Source of the DNA: Adiantum capillus-veneris
Lineage: Eukaryota; Streptophyta; Polypodiopsida; Polypodiales; Pteridaceae
Direction: 5' to 3'
NCBI GenBank assembly: GCA_014529385.2
Contig: CM043952.1
Span: 71,766,799 to 71,824,798, forward strand
DNA: 58,000 nucleotides
Each line of letters starts with the position of its first letter. The first letter of the stretch is position 1. The notes under the pieces were generated by a model that did no database searches, had not been told where the DNA came from, and was given only the letters and a program-made list of their open reading frames with translations. Below are positions 1 to 9,747 of the stretch, in pieces. A program made the position numbers and the translations under genes.

Positions 1-587
1 GCATTAGTTTAGGGTTTCTCATAGCTTATGTATCATGAGACGGATTTTATACATCTTTTTGAACCATGTATATTATTACATTTGTCACCGCAGTTCATTT
101 TGCCAATCAATTCTTTATGCCTATGATGTTGTACAATTGTCATTATTACATTTGCCAATCAATTCATTTTGCCTATGATGTGTACGATTGTCAATTTTAC
201 GCTTGTCAATTTTGCAAACAATGCGTCTTGTGGGTGACTATTTTGGGTCTATTATCTACCCTTGCACTTTTTTTAAAAAGTGAATCAAGTACAATATGGT
301 TGATGGGTGGCAGGGCATTCAATGCCCTGTCACCAAAAAAAAATTCTCTCGGGCGTCGCTATTTATGGCTCTGGAGCATCGCTATAAGCGTCGCTATAGA
401 CTTCTGTGTAAACGTCGCTATAACCGTCGCTATGAGCGTCTCTATATAGCGACGCATATAGTGACGCCTCTAGCGACGCTCTCGTAGCAACGCTATTAGC
501 GACAGTTTTAGCGACGTCGGGGGTTATAAAAACCCCGTGTATTTCCGTCGCTAACAGCGTCACAAGAGCACACAACCTCTTGTAGTG
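1..587 (-). mobile_element. CACTA-type DNA transposon end (subterminal repeats and terminus)
   Basis: Read on the minus strand, the sequence starts CACTACAAGAGG at 587, the classic CACTA/En-Spm terminus. The stretch 350-565 is packed with the 9-mer CGTCGCTAT in forward orientation and its complement ATAGCGACG in reverse, typical of subterminal transposase-binding repeats of CACTA elements. The element body would extend leftwards out of the window; no transposase is seen here. Bases 65-200 hold a roughly 52 bp direct duplication containing TGCCTATGATG. The trinucleotide TAA at 588-590 could be the 3 bp target duplication, but the partner end is not in view. Short reading frames in this stretch are products of the repeats and are not genes. 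Confidence 0.7.
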
Positions 588-981
588 TAATTAGTGTGTG
601 CACAAGCCAATTAAACAAGCCAACACTAAAACACACACTAATTATGTTAAATTAAACAACAATCAACACAAAAATAGAAACATACCTCCATGATTAAGTC
701 GTAGGTGACGTATTAGGCCCCAATGACCGTCCAAGTGATCGCGCAATCGGTCACACTAATCATAAACACAATAATCTCTTATTAGTTAATACACACACTA
801 ATATCTTATTAGCACTCAAGGCTTTGCAAGACTCTTTTATAGGTTGTAGACACACATTGGATTCTTTCAACATAGGATACTATAGAGAATCCAATGTTTG
901 AAAAAAATCAATGTGTAAATTTTTAATCATATATTCAAATTTTATACCGTAGTTTAATCTTTGTCGTAATAAATGCAGACC
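588..981. other. Intergenic, AT-rich, no gene seen
   Basis: This stretch has no convincing coding frame. It contains several copies of ACACACTAAT / ATTAGTGTGT in both orientations (589-810), which may be a promoter or subterminal part of the adjacent CACTA unit, and a local inverted repeat around the words GGATTCT and AGAATCC near 850-890. Confidence 0.5.
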
Positions 982-2136
982 ATGTCTTCTTCTTCCACAC
1001 CACGCTTTTGCAGCATTGAAGATTTCATGGCTGACGGGATGTCATATCCCGACGCTCTCTCTGCCTATCATTCACAGTCGTCTCCTTAGCAGTCATCATC
1101 AGGGTTCGGCTGGTTTCGGGACGCTCTAGGTGGGTCCACTACCGTACCTATGACCGATCCAGATGTGGAGAGGGCATTGCGTCTTCGGGCTGAGTGGTTA
1201 GGTTCACAGCAAACCCTTATGCAATTCTATTCACCGGTGCAGCTAGCAGCTTTTGGATTATCAGAGGTCTCTACTCCGACTGGTGGCACTCCATACCTAC
1301 AAAGTTTTCCAGCTATAGCTCTAGGTTCAATTTTTCCTTCACAGGGTCCAACGCCCCAGGGTCCGACGCCATTGGGTGCGAAGCCACAGGGTCTGACGCC
1401 ACGAGCGTCCACCTATCCATCACCTATCCCACCTTCTGTCCCAGATTCACGTCGGCGCTCTTTTGGCAGTCAGCGTCAGGGCAGCTCACGCGCTAGGGCC
1501 GATCGATCTTGACGAGGGAGTGGAGCTAGTTGTTGTTTGGGGGGGGCGGGGGGAAGTACTACAAATTCTCCTCCACAGCCACCGCTCCCTGCTCCAGCAG
1601 AAGATGAGGACCATGACATGCCTTCACCAGATGCTCGCGGGTTATACTACCTGGTTCATAGAGGAGGTATGGTGGATCTCGGGACAGCGCAGGGCAGGAG
1701 ATTCCGCACACACGTCAACCAATTAATCCACTCCACATATATCAATTGTTTTCTCAAATTTGATCAGCAAGATCCCTACAACCTCACATATATAGAGACA
1801 ACCGTGTACATGCGTTTCCCCAACCCTGAGGGGCGACGATTCTCAAGGCAATGGTTGCAAGAGCATGTCAAAACATTTCTGAAGAACAAAAAATATAGTG
1901 TGAGGAGAGCGGCAAAGAAGACAATGGAGTCTCCACAGCATAGCTATCGGCCAGGAAATGTCCATGATGTGGAGTGGGAGACCGCTATGGGCGAGAAAGA
2001 GGACAAAAGGGCAACGGGTGCGAGGATGTATACGCGAGGATGTATACGCATCAAGTTGAGGCCAGATCCCATCAGACTCCTACGCATTATGGTTCGGGAG
2101 GAAAAACGGCTTGGAAAGACAAGTAAAAAATATTAG
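982..2136 (+). pseudogene. CACTA-associated ORF, plant Transposase_24-like, with nonsense codons
   Basis: A single frame runs from the ATG at 982 to 2136, interrupted by TAG near 1087 and TGA at 1510-1512; both stops are one C-to-T change away from CAG and CGA. The N-terminal part is Ser-rich, followed by a Pro-Gly-Thr repeat region (about 1336-1420). The C-terminal third has YLVHRGGMVDL, then a basic helical region with WLQEHVKTFLKNKKYSVRRA and a REEKRLG end. This layout fits the accessory ORF of plant En/Spm elements (Pfam Transposase_24), not the TNP2 transposase. A plausible splice donor (GTAAAA) lies near 2122 with an acceptor TTTTTGTCAG near 2196, so the gene probably continued. Family assignment rests on pattern memory and is moderate; the decay is seen directly. 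Confidence 0.5.
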
Positions 2137-2716
2137 TTTTATTGTTAAACATCTAATGTTTTTCATTTAATTAATTGGTTGCTATTTTTTGTCAGTATAA
2201 CATTACCATGAGTCGCCCAACCAGAGATGTGCAGAGATATAGAGAGAACCATACCAAGAGTTGGTTGTTTGAAAATCAAATGATCTCTTGAGAGGAGTTC
2301 GAAAATGCGCGCAGAAGTCTGCAACATGTAAGTTTAATCTTATCTAAATAATCAAATTGTTGATTTTATATCAAATATTAAATAACAAAGTGTTAATTGT
2401 TTCTTTTTTATGGTTTTGCAGAGTCAAGGAGTTCCACGTGAAATGCCGCCAACTCCCACATGAGCATCCTCTATTTTGTATATGCGGGCCCCGTTTGCCC
2501 TATCCCACATGACCATACTCTATTTTGTACACGCAGGCTTTTTTTGCCCTTTATGTAAATGCAATACCTAACATTTTTTGGCTCAATACCTCCCCCAATT
2601 GTAATCCCACTTATGTAAATGAAATTAACAATCTTTTTTTCGCTCAATGTATTGTCCAATTGTGATATTTTGTTGTAATTAATAATAATTTTGTAAAATA
2701 AATAAAAAAATAAATG
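2137..2716 (+). other. Decayed downstream exons and 3' region of the CACTA ORF
   Basis: Bases 2197-2330 read as a short exon-like stretch (Arg-rich, SRPTRDVQRYRENH...) interrupted by TGA near 2289, followed by a donor-like ATGTAAGT near 2328 and an acceptor TTTTGCAG near 2420 leading to a short terminal exon that stops at about 2462. The rest (2463-2716) is AT-rich with no coding signal. Confidence 0.35.
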
Positions 2717-3013
2717 ACCTTTTGGATGGTCCTGCAAAGGACAATCCAAACGGTCATCTGTTTTTTTATAATAGATCCCGCCGCGGTAATGCTCACGATA
2801 ACTCTGTCGCGGTAATGTTTGCGGGTATCTGTGCAGCAAAAGGCGCGGTAATGTTCGCGGAAATATTGCCGCAGCCATTACAGCGGAAGTTACCGCTAGA
2901 CTAGTACCGCAAACTTTGCCGCAGTATTTTCCGCATTCAAGATTTTTTATATTTCAAGTTTGTTTGTTTTTTTGCGGTATTGTGAGCGATAATACCGTGC
3001 ATATGTTATAGTG
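2717..3013 (+). mobile_element. CACTA 3' subterminal repeats and terminus
   Basis: The words GCGGTAAT and GCGGTATT and their complement ATTACCGC / AATACCGC occur about ten times in both orientations between 2770 and 3000, giving GC-rich patches in AT-rich DNA. The last bases, ending ...GTTATAGTG at 3013, read CACTATAAC on the minus strand, a CACTA terminus. These repeats differ completely from the CGTCGCTAT set ending at 587, so the two ends belong to two distinct CACTA families. The pseudogene at 982-2136 probably belongs to this one. ATC at 3014-3016 is a candidate 3 bp target duplication with no visible partner. Confidence 0.6.
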
Positions 3014-3240
3014 ATCGTGAGTAAAATTCACATAAATAATTTTAGTGAAGTGAAGTAGAGTGGGGAATCTGCATGATGGAGCGGATGGCTGTACACCTCT
3101 AGGAAGATCCGCTCAGTGTGGAGTTTGATGTCCCGAAAGAAATGCTGACAATGAGACTCCTAGAGCTTCCACTATTGAAGCTCCAAAAGAGGATGCTCAT
3201 TGCAAAGGATCATCTCTCTCCTATGCTTGAGGAAAGGTAA
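3014..3240. other. Short flank, no gene seen
   Basis: No convincing frame. It may be the degraded upstream part (gag/protease linker) of retroelement 1, whose recognisable protease begins just after it. Confidence 0.3.
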
Positions 3241-3277
3241 GGGAGCATGATTCCTTTATCTTCTTTGACCCTGGCTC

Positions 3278-3743
3278 TACACACAAATTCATATCAACAG
3301 AGTTGGCCACCAAGTTGGGAATTCAAGATTTTGAGATGTAAGATATTGTAATTGTTGACACAAATTTCAAGGGACAGCAAGCGTCCGTTACTCCCTTGAT
3401 TGGGAAGTTGAGGCTTCATGTCCAAAGCTATGTCGACAAAGAAGACTTTTTCATCTCTCCTCTCCAACATGAGGATGCTATCCTAGGGGTCCCATGGTTT
3501 GATTGCATCCCATACACACAAATTCATATCAACAGAGTTGGCCACCAAGTTGGGAATTCAAGATTTTGAGATGTAAGATATTGTAATTGTTGACACAAAT
3601 TTCAAGGGACAGCAAGCGTCCGTTACTCCCTTGATTGGGAAGTTGAGGCTTCATGTCCAAAGCTATGTCGACAAAGAAGACTTTTTCATCTCTCCTCTCC
3701 AACATGAGGATGCTATCCTAGGGGTCCCATGGTTTGATTGCAT
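3278..3743 (+). repeat. Exact 231 bp tandem duplication in the protease region
   Basis: Bases 3278-3508 and 3513-3743 are identical as far as I can check by eye, separated by CCCA. The duplicated piece spans the post-active-site protease coding segment, so the domain appears twice in a row. Lack of divergence implies a recent event or an assembly artefact. Confidence 0.9.
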
Positions 3744-4280
3744 GGCTGCCAACATTAAGTTCCCTGAAAGGAGAATCTACTTCACTCATAGGGGAAAGGA
3801 CATATATATAGATGCTAATGAGTCTGGTCATACTATACCACTTATAAATCCACCAGCTTTTGATAAGTCAATGAAAAGATCCATTTTTGCGTACATGGTT
3901 TTTGTCAAAGAATCCACTAATGACTCTAATGGTTTATTCAGTGAAAATGGTAGGAATCTAGAAAAGTTAGACTTGCCTAACTTTCTAAAACAATTCCAAG
4001 ATGTGTTCGTCAATGATATCCCTATGGAATTACCTCCAAAAAGAGGGGATGATGACCATCAAATTGAGCTCCTATCAGGAAGATCACCACCTAACAAGCC
4101 TCCTTATCGAGTTTCCCAAGTTCAACAAGAGGAGATTATGAGGCAAGTACAAGAATTGGTAGACAAAGGTATGGTGGGGCCTAGCTCCTCTCCCTTTTGC
4201 TCTCCAGTCCTTTTAGTGCAAAAGAAAGATGGTACATACCGTATGTGTGTGGACTATCGGCACTAAACCATATCACTATC

Positions 4281-4563
4281 AAAAACAAATTTCCCATACA
4301 GCGGGTAGAAGATCTGTTTGATAAGCTATAATGCTCTACCTACTTCAGTAGGATTGACCTTAAAAGTGCCTACCATCAAATAAGGATAGTGGAGGAAGAT
4401 ATAATAAAGACCGCGTTTTGTACAATGTAAAACAAATTTCCCATACCTCGGGTAGAAGATCTATTTGATAAGCTATAAGGCTCTACCTAATTCAGTAGGA
4501 TTGACCTTAAAAGTGTCTACCATCAAATAAGGATAGTGGAGGAACATATCATAAAGACCGCGT
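4281..4563 (+). repeat. Diverged tandem duplication in the RT domain
   Basis: About 135 bp beginning AAACAAATTTCCCATAC is present at 4281-4415 and again near 4429-4563, with several substitutions. It encodes the RT segment around FDKL and [12 protein letters not shown]. It is older than the 231 bp duplication, judging by divergence. Confidence 0.8.
4560..4563. repeat. Target site duplication GCGT, left copy
   Basis: GCGT at 4560-4563 just before the left LTR matches GCGT at 14584-14587 just after the right LTR. Retroelement 1's RT sequence joins cleanly across the insert at this word. Only 4 bp match; a fifth base does not. Confidence 0.75.
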
Positions 4564-6572
4564 TGTCGTGCTGTGACACGTACATAGTGGGAACGCATGC
4601 TACAAGATCTATCTTGTATTTTCTTAGATACATAATTATATTTCCTATAGTGTACATATGCATATTTAAGTATAATAATAAGCCTTCTATCTCATCCTAT
4701 TATTTTTCTCAAGGGTAACATATCCTTACTTTACCATCAGAAAATACTATGGGAAAAGCATCAATGGCTCCGCCTCCTTAACTTGGGGCAAAAAGCATTG
4801 ATTCTTTATTTCTACTATTTCATTATCATATCACACCCTAGCTAGATCCTATATCTAGGGTAAACTCCAATATATATATATTCTATGTATTTTTTATACT
4901 TTTCTTATATTTCTTTTTAAATAGCTACTAGGAGAGAATCAAATCCTAGTGGGACACTAGGTGGCATGATTTCAAAGATACACTTATTTTAATGCATTAT
5001 TGCAAGCATGATTACAAAACTTTGTCAATGAGCAATGTCATGCTTTCATATGGCATGAGGTGTCCTTTGGAATTAAATGAAAGTCTAGGCTAAGGAGACC
5101 ACATGAAGACTTTTGCTGCCATAAATGGATCCTATTTTGATGAATTTTTTACACAAGGTTCCAATCCAAATTGGAATACGATTTTGAAATGAAAATCGTA
5201 GCTAATGAGCTGAAGTTTTTGCCCATATTTTTACTTTTTTATTTGGATCCACGGTTGAGAAGATATGATCAAAATACTGGACCCCAGTCTGCCCACATCA
5301 TGCAGGGACAGCTCATTTCCAACTTTTCCAATTCCTGTTCACACTGGCTCCTCTCTTCTTGTGTAAACCCTTGGGGGTTCCCTTCACCTATAAAAGGGGA
5401 CCTCTTCTTCCTTGGAAGGAACTCAAGCATTCAAGCCATTGATGAGAGGAATTCTTGAGGGAGTGAGTAGTAATGCCTAATTGTACTTAGCCATTAACAT
5501 AAGCCCAAACCTACACTTTCTCCTAGAGGGAGACTAGCCATTCTTGCAACAAGCTAACCTTCGAAGATCAACTCTAATCAAATAAGGTCTTGCACTTGGT
5601 GTATCAATCAAAGTGGAATTATCCACTCTTCTTCTCTCTCCCATCAATAATGGTGCCGAAGGATTTCAAGTAAGATGTGTTCTACATTGATGTTTTCTTG
5701 ATTTCTTGTTGTTTTCACTTTCCTCTCTAATCCAACATATACATATATATGCATCTAATCTCATCTCCTTAACCAAACCTATCTCTCTCATTCTTAGTAA
5801 TTCATCCGCTCTAGGTTCTCTTTGCTACAAGTACATCTCTCCCCGCAGTATCCTTATTGCCTACGGGCAAGAATAGGGCTTGGGAGGGAAACTTCTCATC
5901 TCTTCACTTCTCTCATATCTACATTTCTCACATACTATCTTAGATGAATAACCCACATGATGATCATTTCTATCGCTTTCACTCTGTATGATCTATTAGA
6001 ATTAACATATGGATTAGCCGAAAAATACACTTTCAACAACGTATATTGTTTCTCTTTGGCCCAGAAAGGCTTAATGAAATACTTCTATCACCGGATCTCA
6101 TCATACTACCTCTCATAGACTATAACTTTTCTTTTGACGTAAGCGTAGTTATCTTGCTATGAACCAAGAGCATTTGTACACACAATTAATCCCAATCACT
6201 AGACAAAATATATATATTATGGTAAGCACAAAACTACAATTCCAAAGAACAATTTGTAGCCTATTTGGTCAGCCAAGATTGAATGCCATTAACTCATCTA
6301 TTAACCCTTTCATATTACCCAGCATACGATATGACCATAGCATTGATGTTTTCATTTTCTTATTGTTTTGACATTCTCTTTTGTGTTCTTTCTTTGTGTG
6401 TGTGAGTGCAAGAGAGAAAGAGTGAATCTTCTTTGATTGCACTTCTTTCCAAACCCTAGTCTTCATGGCATCTATGGTTTAACTCCTTCATATAGTTTTT
6501 GTTGAGTTCTCTCACAAACTCTCACAGCCATAAGCCCGGTGATTTCCTGGCAAGACCGCAAATTTCTCGACA
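4564..6572 (+). repeat. 5' LTR of retroelement 2
   Basis: It starts TGTCGTGCTGTGACACGTAC and ends TTTCTCGACA; the 3' LTR is nearly the same sequence. It contains a TATA box in CCTATAAAAGGGG. Small open frames inside it recur at the same place in both LTRs because the DNA is duplicated, not because they are genes. Confidence 0.95.
5389..5397 (+). promoter_or_regulatory. TATA box in 5' LTR of retroelement 2
   Basis: TATAAAAGG, followed about 30 bp later by GGAAGGAACTC, fits the core promoter of the LTR; the same word is at 13400-13408 in the 3' LTR. Transcription would start near 5420-5430, giving a long R-U5 region. Confidence 0.6.
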
Positions 6573-6625
6573 TATTTTTTGTGAACCCGACTCAAATCTG
6601 CTAGGGTGAGAGTTTGTGGGTAACG
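6573..6625 (+). promoter_or_regulatory. Leader with candidate primer binding site
   Basis: Just after the LTR, GTGAACCCGA at 6581-6590 closely matches GTGAACCGGA at 49760-49769 in the related retroelement 4, so this is the likely primer binding site. It is not the usual initiator-Met site; I cannot name the tRNA. Gag starts at the ATG at 6626. Confidence 0.45.
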
Positions 6626-8641
6626 ATGGGTGATCATGTTGAGCAACAGGGTATGCATTTTAACCCAGCAACAATGCAAATGTTTCAAGCATTTGCAATG
6701 TTCATGCAACAACAACATGCTACTGAAAGAAGGGAGATTTCAGCAACGAAGGCCATACAAGCGGTCGTCAACAGAATGGATCAGTTCAATGGCAAAGATG
6801 TAACCAAGTACTTACGCGAGTATGTGAAGGAGATGGAGCTGCATCGCGTGTCAGAAGGTGAGATGATTCAAAGCTTTGAGCTAGTTGTTGCTCCAGAAAT
6901 TAGGGAGCATGTTAGGGCAATTAAAGATGGGCATGGGAGAAATTGGGAAGAACTCAAAGTAGCTTTAAAGGAGGAATATTTCATGGAGGACTCTGAGAGA
7001 GTGACCACAAGGACATTCTTAGAATGGGTAGTCAAGCCAAAGCAAGGACTATCAATAACAGAACTACTTAGGGAATTTGAGCGGCGCTATGCACAACTCA
7101 CAAGGACTGAAAGGGCCACACTAGATGCAGAGAACACAGATCTTTTCTTACAAGCTGCAGATAAAGAGTTTCAAGAAAATTTGGAGCTTCTTCTTGAAGA
7201 TAAAGATGCTGAGCAAGGACTAAAGACCGACTAGAATGAGGTTGAAGGTGCTGTCTCACTGCTTGCCAAACGACAAAGAAGAAGGGACAAGATGGTACTA
7301 AACACTACAAGTCCTTCCACCTCAACTCCTGACAAAATGGTAAAGCCTACTTTTATCGCTCCTAAGTTTGATGAGTCCATGCTAGATGAGCTTGTGAAGG
7401 GAATGCGTGACTTGAAGGTGAAGCTTGCAAAGCTTGAAGAAAAAGGCCAACCATCAGGGCCACTTCCTAGGCAAAGACAACAGCCCAAAGAAGGGTTTGA
7501 AAATAGATGTATTTGGTGTGATAGTACAGACCATGTAAGAAGGGATTGTGATGATTTTAGTGATGCTTTGTCAAAAGATGTTGTCTTTTTTAAGGATGGT
7601 AAAATCCACTTAAGAGAGACAGGTCTACCTTTGAGAACTAACTTTGGGAAGGGGGGAATGGAAACCTTAGTTGAAGATATGGCAACCAAGCATGCCACCT
7701 CTTCAGTTAAGGCAGCTACTTATGGAGTAAAAATTGAACATTTTTGTGATGAAGAGGTGAGTGACCATCATGGTCAAATTTGGCCAAATGTCATGCAATT
7801 AGCTAAAAAGGGAAATCTTACAAAAGAGATTCTACATGAAGCAGGTGATTGCATACGTCTAGAAACAGGATGGAATGATCCAGTGGACTCATTGTCAGTG
7901 CATGCCTACATTACAAAATTCCAACAAAATGAGGCAATTGTAGAAGAGAAGCGCAGACGTGAGAATGTTGATGAAGGACCATCAAAAAGAGCTTCTAGAA
8001 GTGGGGGAAGAAGTGACTCAATGCCTTCTCAAACACCCTCAACACAAGGAGCATCTCCACCTGAAGTACTCATGGAGGAGTCTACAACAGGAAAGAAGAA
8101 AGAGCCAACGAAAGGTAAGACAAAAGGCCCAACTTATAAACTACAATCTGATATTGAGGTTGCTACAGATTTAAAGAAAGTCTTGGAGGAAAGGATCTTG
8201 AATAGCAAGATTGAGTTTACTCTGGGAGAAGTTCTTGGCATTGCAAAGCGTGAATTCCATGAGGAGATCATTGACATCATCAAGAGAAAGAGGCAAACCC
8301 TTGCTGAAGTTTCTCGTCCACAGGTTGAAGGGGAAACCTCAAAGACACAAGGGATGCAACTGCAAAATAAGGAGAATGATGGACCTGTGGTAGGATGCTA
8401 CCAATCTAGTGGGAGAGTGAAGCAAGTGTATTTCTCAAATGATGATGAAGAAGTTGAAGATATTCCTAGGAGTTACTATTCACGAAGTCATTGGGCAAGG
8501 GCTACTACAGAAACTTTGGTCAAGGTAGGTGATCTTGAAGAGCCATTTGTTGCCTTGATTGACCATGGTTCAGAAATAAACATAATGTCAAAGAGTCTCT
8601 ACAACAAGTGCAAATGGCCGATGGACACAGATCATGGGTAG
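6626..8641 (+). pseudogene. Gag and protease region of retroelement 2, two amber codons
   Basis: One frame from ATG 6626 to 8641 is broken by TAG at 7232-7234. Gln/Met-rich start, then a retrotransposon gag core (FNGKDVTKYLREYVKEMEL; ELKVALKEEYFMEDS), a basic segment, and a CCHC knuckle CIWCDSTDHVRRDC near 7510-7550. Then a Lys-rich linker and the protease core ALIDHGSEINIMSKSLY near 8551-8600. The active-site triplet is Asp-His-Gly instead of Asp-Ser/Thr-Gly. At 7232 the related retroelement 4 has Trp (TGG), so the amber is a decay change. A second amber ends this segment at 8639-8641 and the frame continues. Confidence 0.85.
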
Positions 8642-9003
8642 ATGGTAAAAGTGGCAAACAATTCATCCGGTGAATTGTATGCAGCATGTCCAGGTGTGAA
8701 GGTAACAATAGGTGATGTAAAGATTGACCAAAACTTCTTTGTACAGGATACATATTCATATCATCTCATCCTTGGACAACCCTACATTGTGGGAGTTCGA
8801 ATGGAAACAAAGGTAATGGACGATGGTTCAGCATATGCTAGAATATGTAGCAAAGATGGTAAACGAGCTGTCCAATTTCTCACAGTCTGTGTAAACCATG
8901 AAAGAAATCGTGACAACCTCAGAGAACATCCTCTACCAAAGGTAAGCAAAGAGTTTCATGATCATAGAGAAATGATGGGTTTTGGCCAAGTACCATTGTA
9001 AAG
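8642..9003 (+). pseudogene. Protease C-terminal half of retroelement 2
   Basis: Same frame as gag, continuing after the amber at 8639. It has the hydrophobic flap and C-terminal protease block HLILGQPYIVGVRMETKV and DDGSAYARI, as in the homologous frame at 51746-52120. It ends at TAA about 9001. Retroelement 4 also has a stop at the equivalent point (TAG at about 52118), so this stop may be the real end of gag-protease, with pol reached by a frame change. The next pol segment is in a different frame. Confidence 0.75.
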
Positions 9004-9069
9004 CGGGATTGCAGTAGTACAGAAAGAAAAAGGGTCTCGCTTGATCCAAAAATAGGTGAAACTTTCTCG

Positions 9070-9747
9070 ATGAGCTCCTTGGTAACAAGGAATGGATCAG
9101 CATGTTTTACAAAACTTGAAGATTTGAAGAGATATGAGAGGCAATATGTGCATAATGTACAAATAGGCATGAAAAAGAGTGGGTTGCTAAAGCCTACTGA
9201 AAATGTTTTGGGTTTGTGTGAACAAGTTTCTTTTGTAGATACTATGGATGAGCTTGATGCTATAATGAGGTCTAGTTTGCATCTTGAAAATGAGTTTGTG
9301 GAAGTTTGCTCTATGGAAATGTATCAAGTAATAGAAGCCTTTAAAGAAAGCCAAACAGTTGGCCCAGAAGTCCATGTTGAAACTAAATACAAGAGTGTAG
9401 CAAAGAAGGTGAAACCAGTAGCTTCACCCTTACCACCCTACAACAAGGAAAAGATTTAACAGGCTTCTTTACAACCAAGTTTGCGGAATCCTAAAACGAT
9501 CGGGCATACCTTCACAAAGGAGTCCTTTCAAGAGTTGCAGATTGGTTGCGAGGAGTTTCTAACACAGGAGGAGACAAAGTGCTTCAAAGAAATGCTTTCA
9601 AAGCATGGTAAGGGTCTTACATTTGAGCCACATGAGATAGGATGTGTTGATCCTTATATTGTAGCTCCTATGGTAATTTTCACAATACCTCATGTGCCTT
9701 GGAATCTGCGGCCTATTCCGGTTCCAAAGGCTCATTTGCCAAAGTGA
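9070..9747 (+). pseudogene. Pol linker and start of RT, retroelement 2
   Basis: Frame 1 runs from 9070 through TAA near 9457 to TGA at 9745. It encodes a poorly conserved linker (RYERQYVHNVQIGMKKSG) and then the RT N-terminal approach with TFEPHEIGCVDPYIVAPMVIF and PWNLRPIPVPKAHLPK. At about 9745 a small deletion shifts the frame, and RT resumes in frame 2 at EKIKMGILEPSCAPYSNRWF. Confidence 0.8.

Larger units (their letters stand above)
3241..4563 (+). pseudogene. Ty3/gypsy retroelement 1, 5' fragment: protease to reverse transcriptase start
   Basis: Translation shows a retropepsin-type segment with DPGSTHKFIS near 3269, then a linker (ILGVPWFDC, 3719), and the N-terminus of reverse transcriptase: PPYRVSQVQQEEIMRQVQEL at 4101, VGPSSSPFCSPVLLVQKKDG at 4176, and the MCVDYRH block at 4242, broken by TAA at 4264. 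After this RT words ([25 protein letters not shown]) occur twice because of a local duplication. The RT is cut at 4563 by retroelement 2 and resumes at 14584. Stops and duplications show it is dead. Upstream gag and the 5' LTR are missing. The later chromodomain makes it a chromovirus. Confidence 0.85.

Noticed and set aside
363-575. Minus-strand frame with repeating YSDVYTEVYSDAYSD
   Set aside because: It is a translation of the CACTA subterminal repeats.
5171-5458. Open frame of 95 codons that recurs at 13182-13469
   Set aside because: It lies within the two LTRs of retroelement 2, so its recurrence is due to LTR duplication; it overlaps the TATA box and has no protein features.
6581-6590. 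Naming the tRNA for the primer site of retroelement 2
   Set aside because: GTGAACCCGA is shared with retroelement 4 but I cannot match it to a specific tRNA with confidence.
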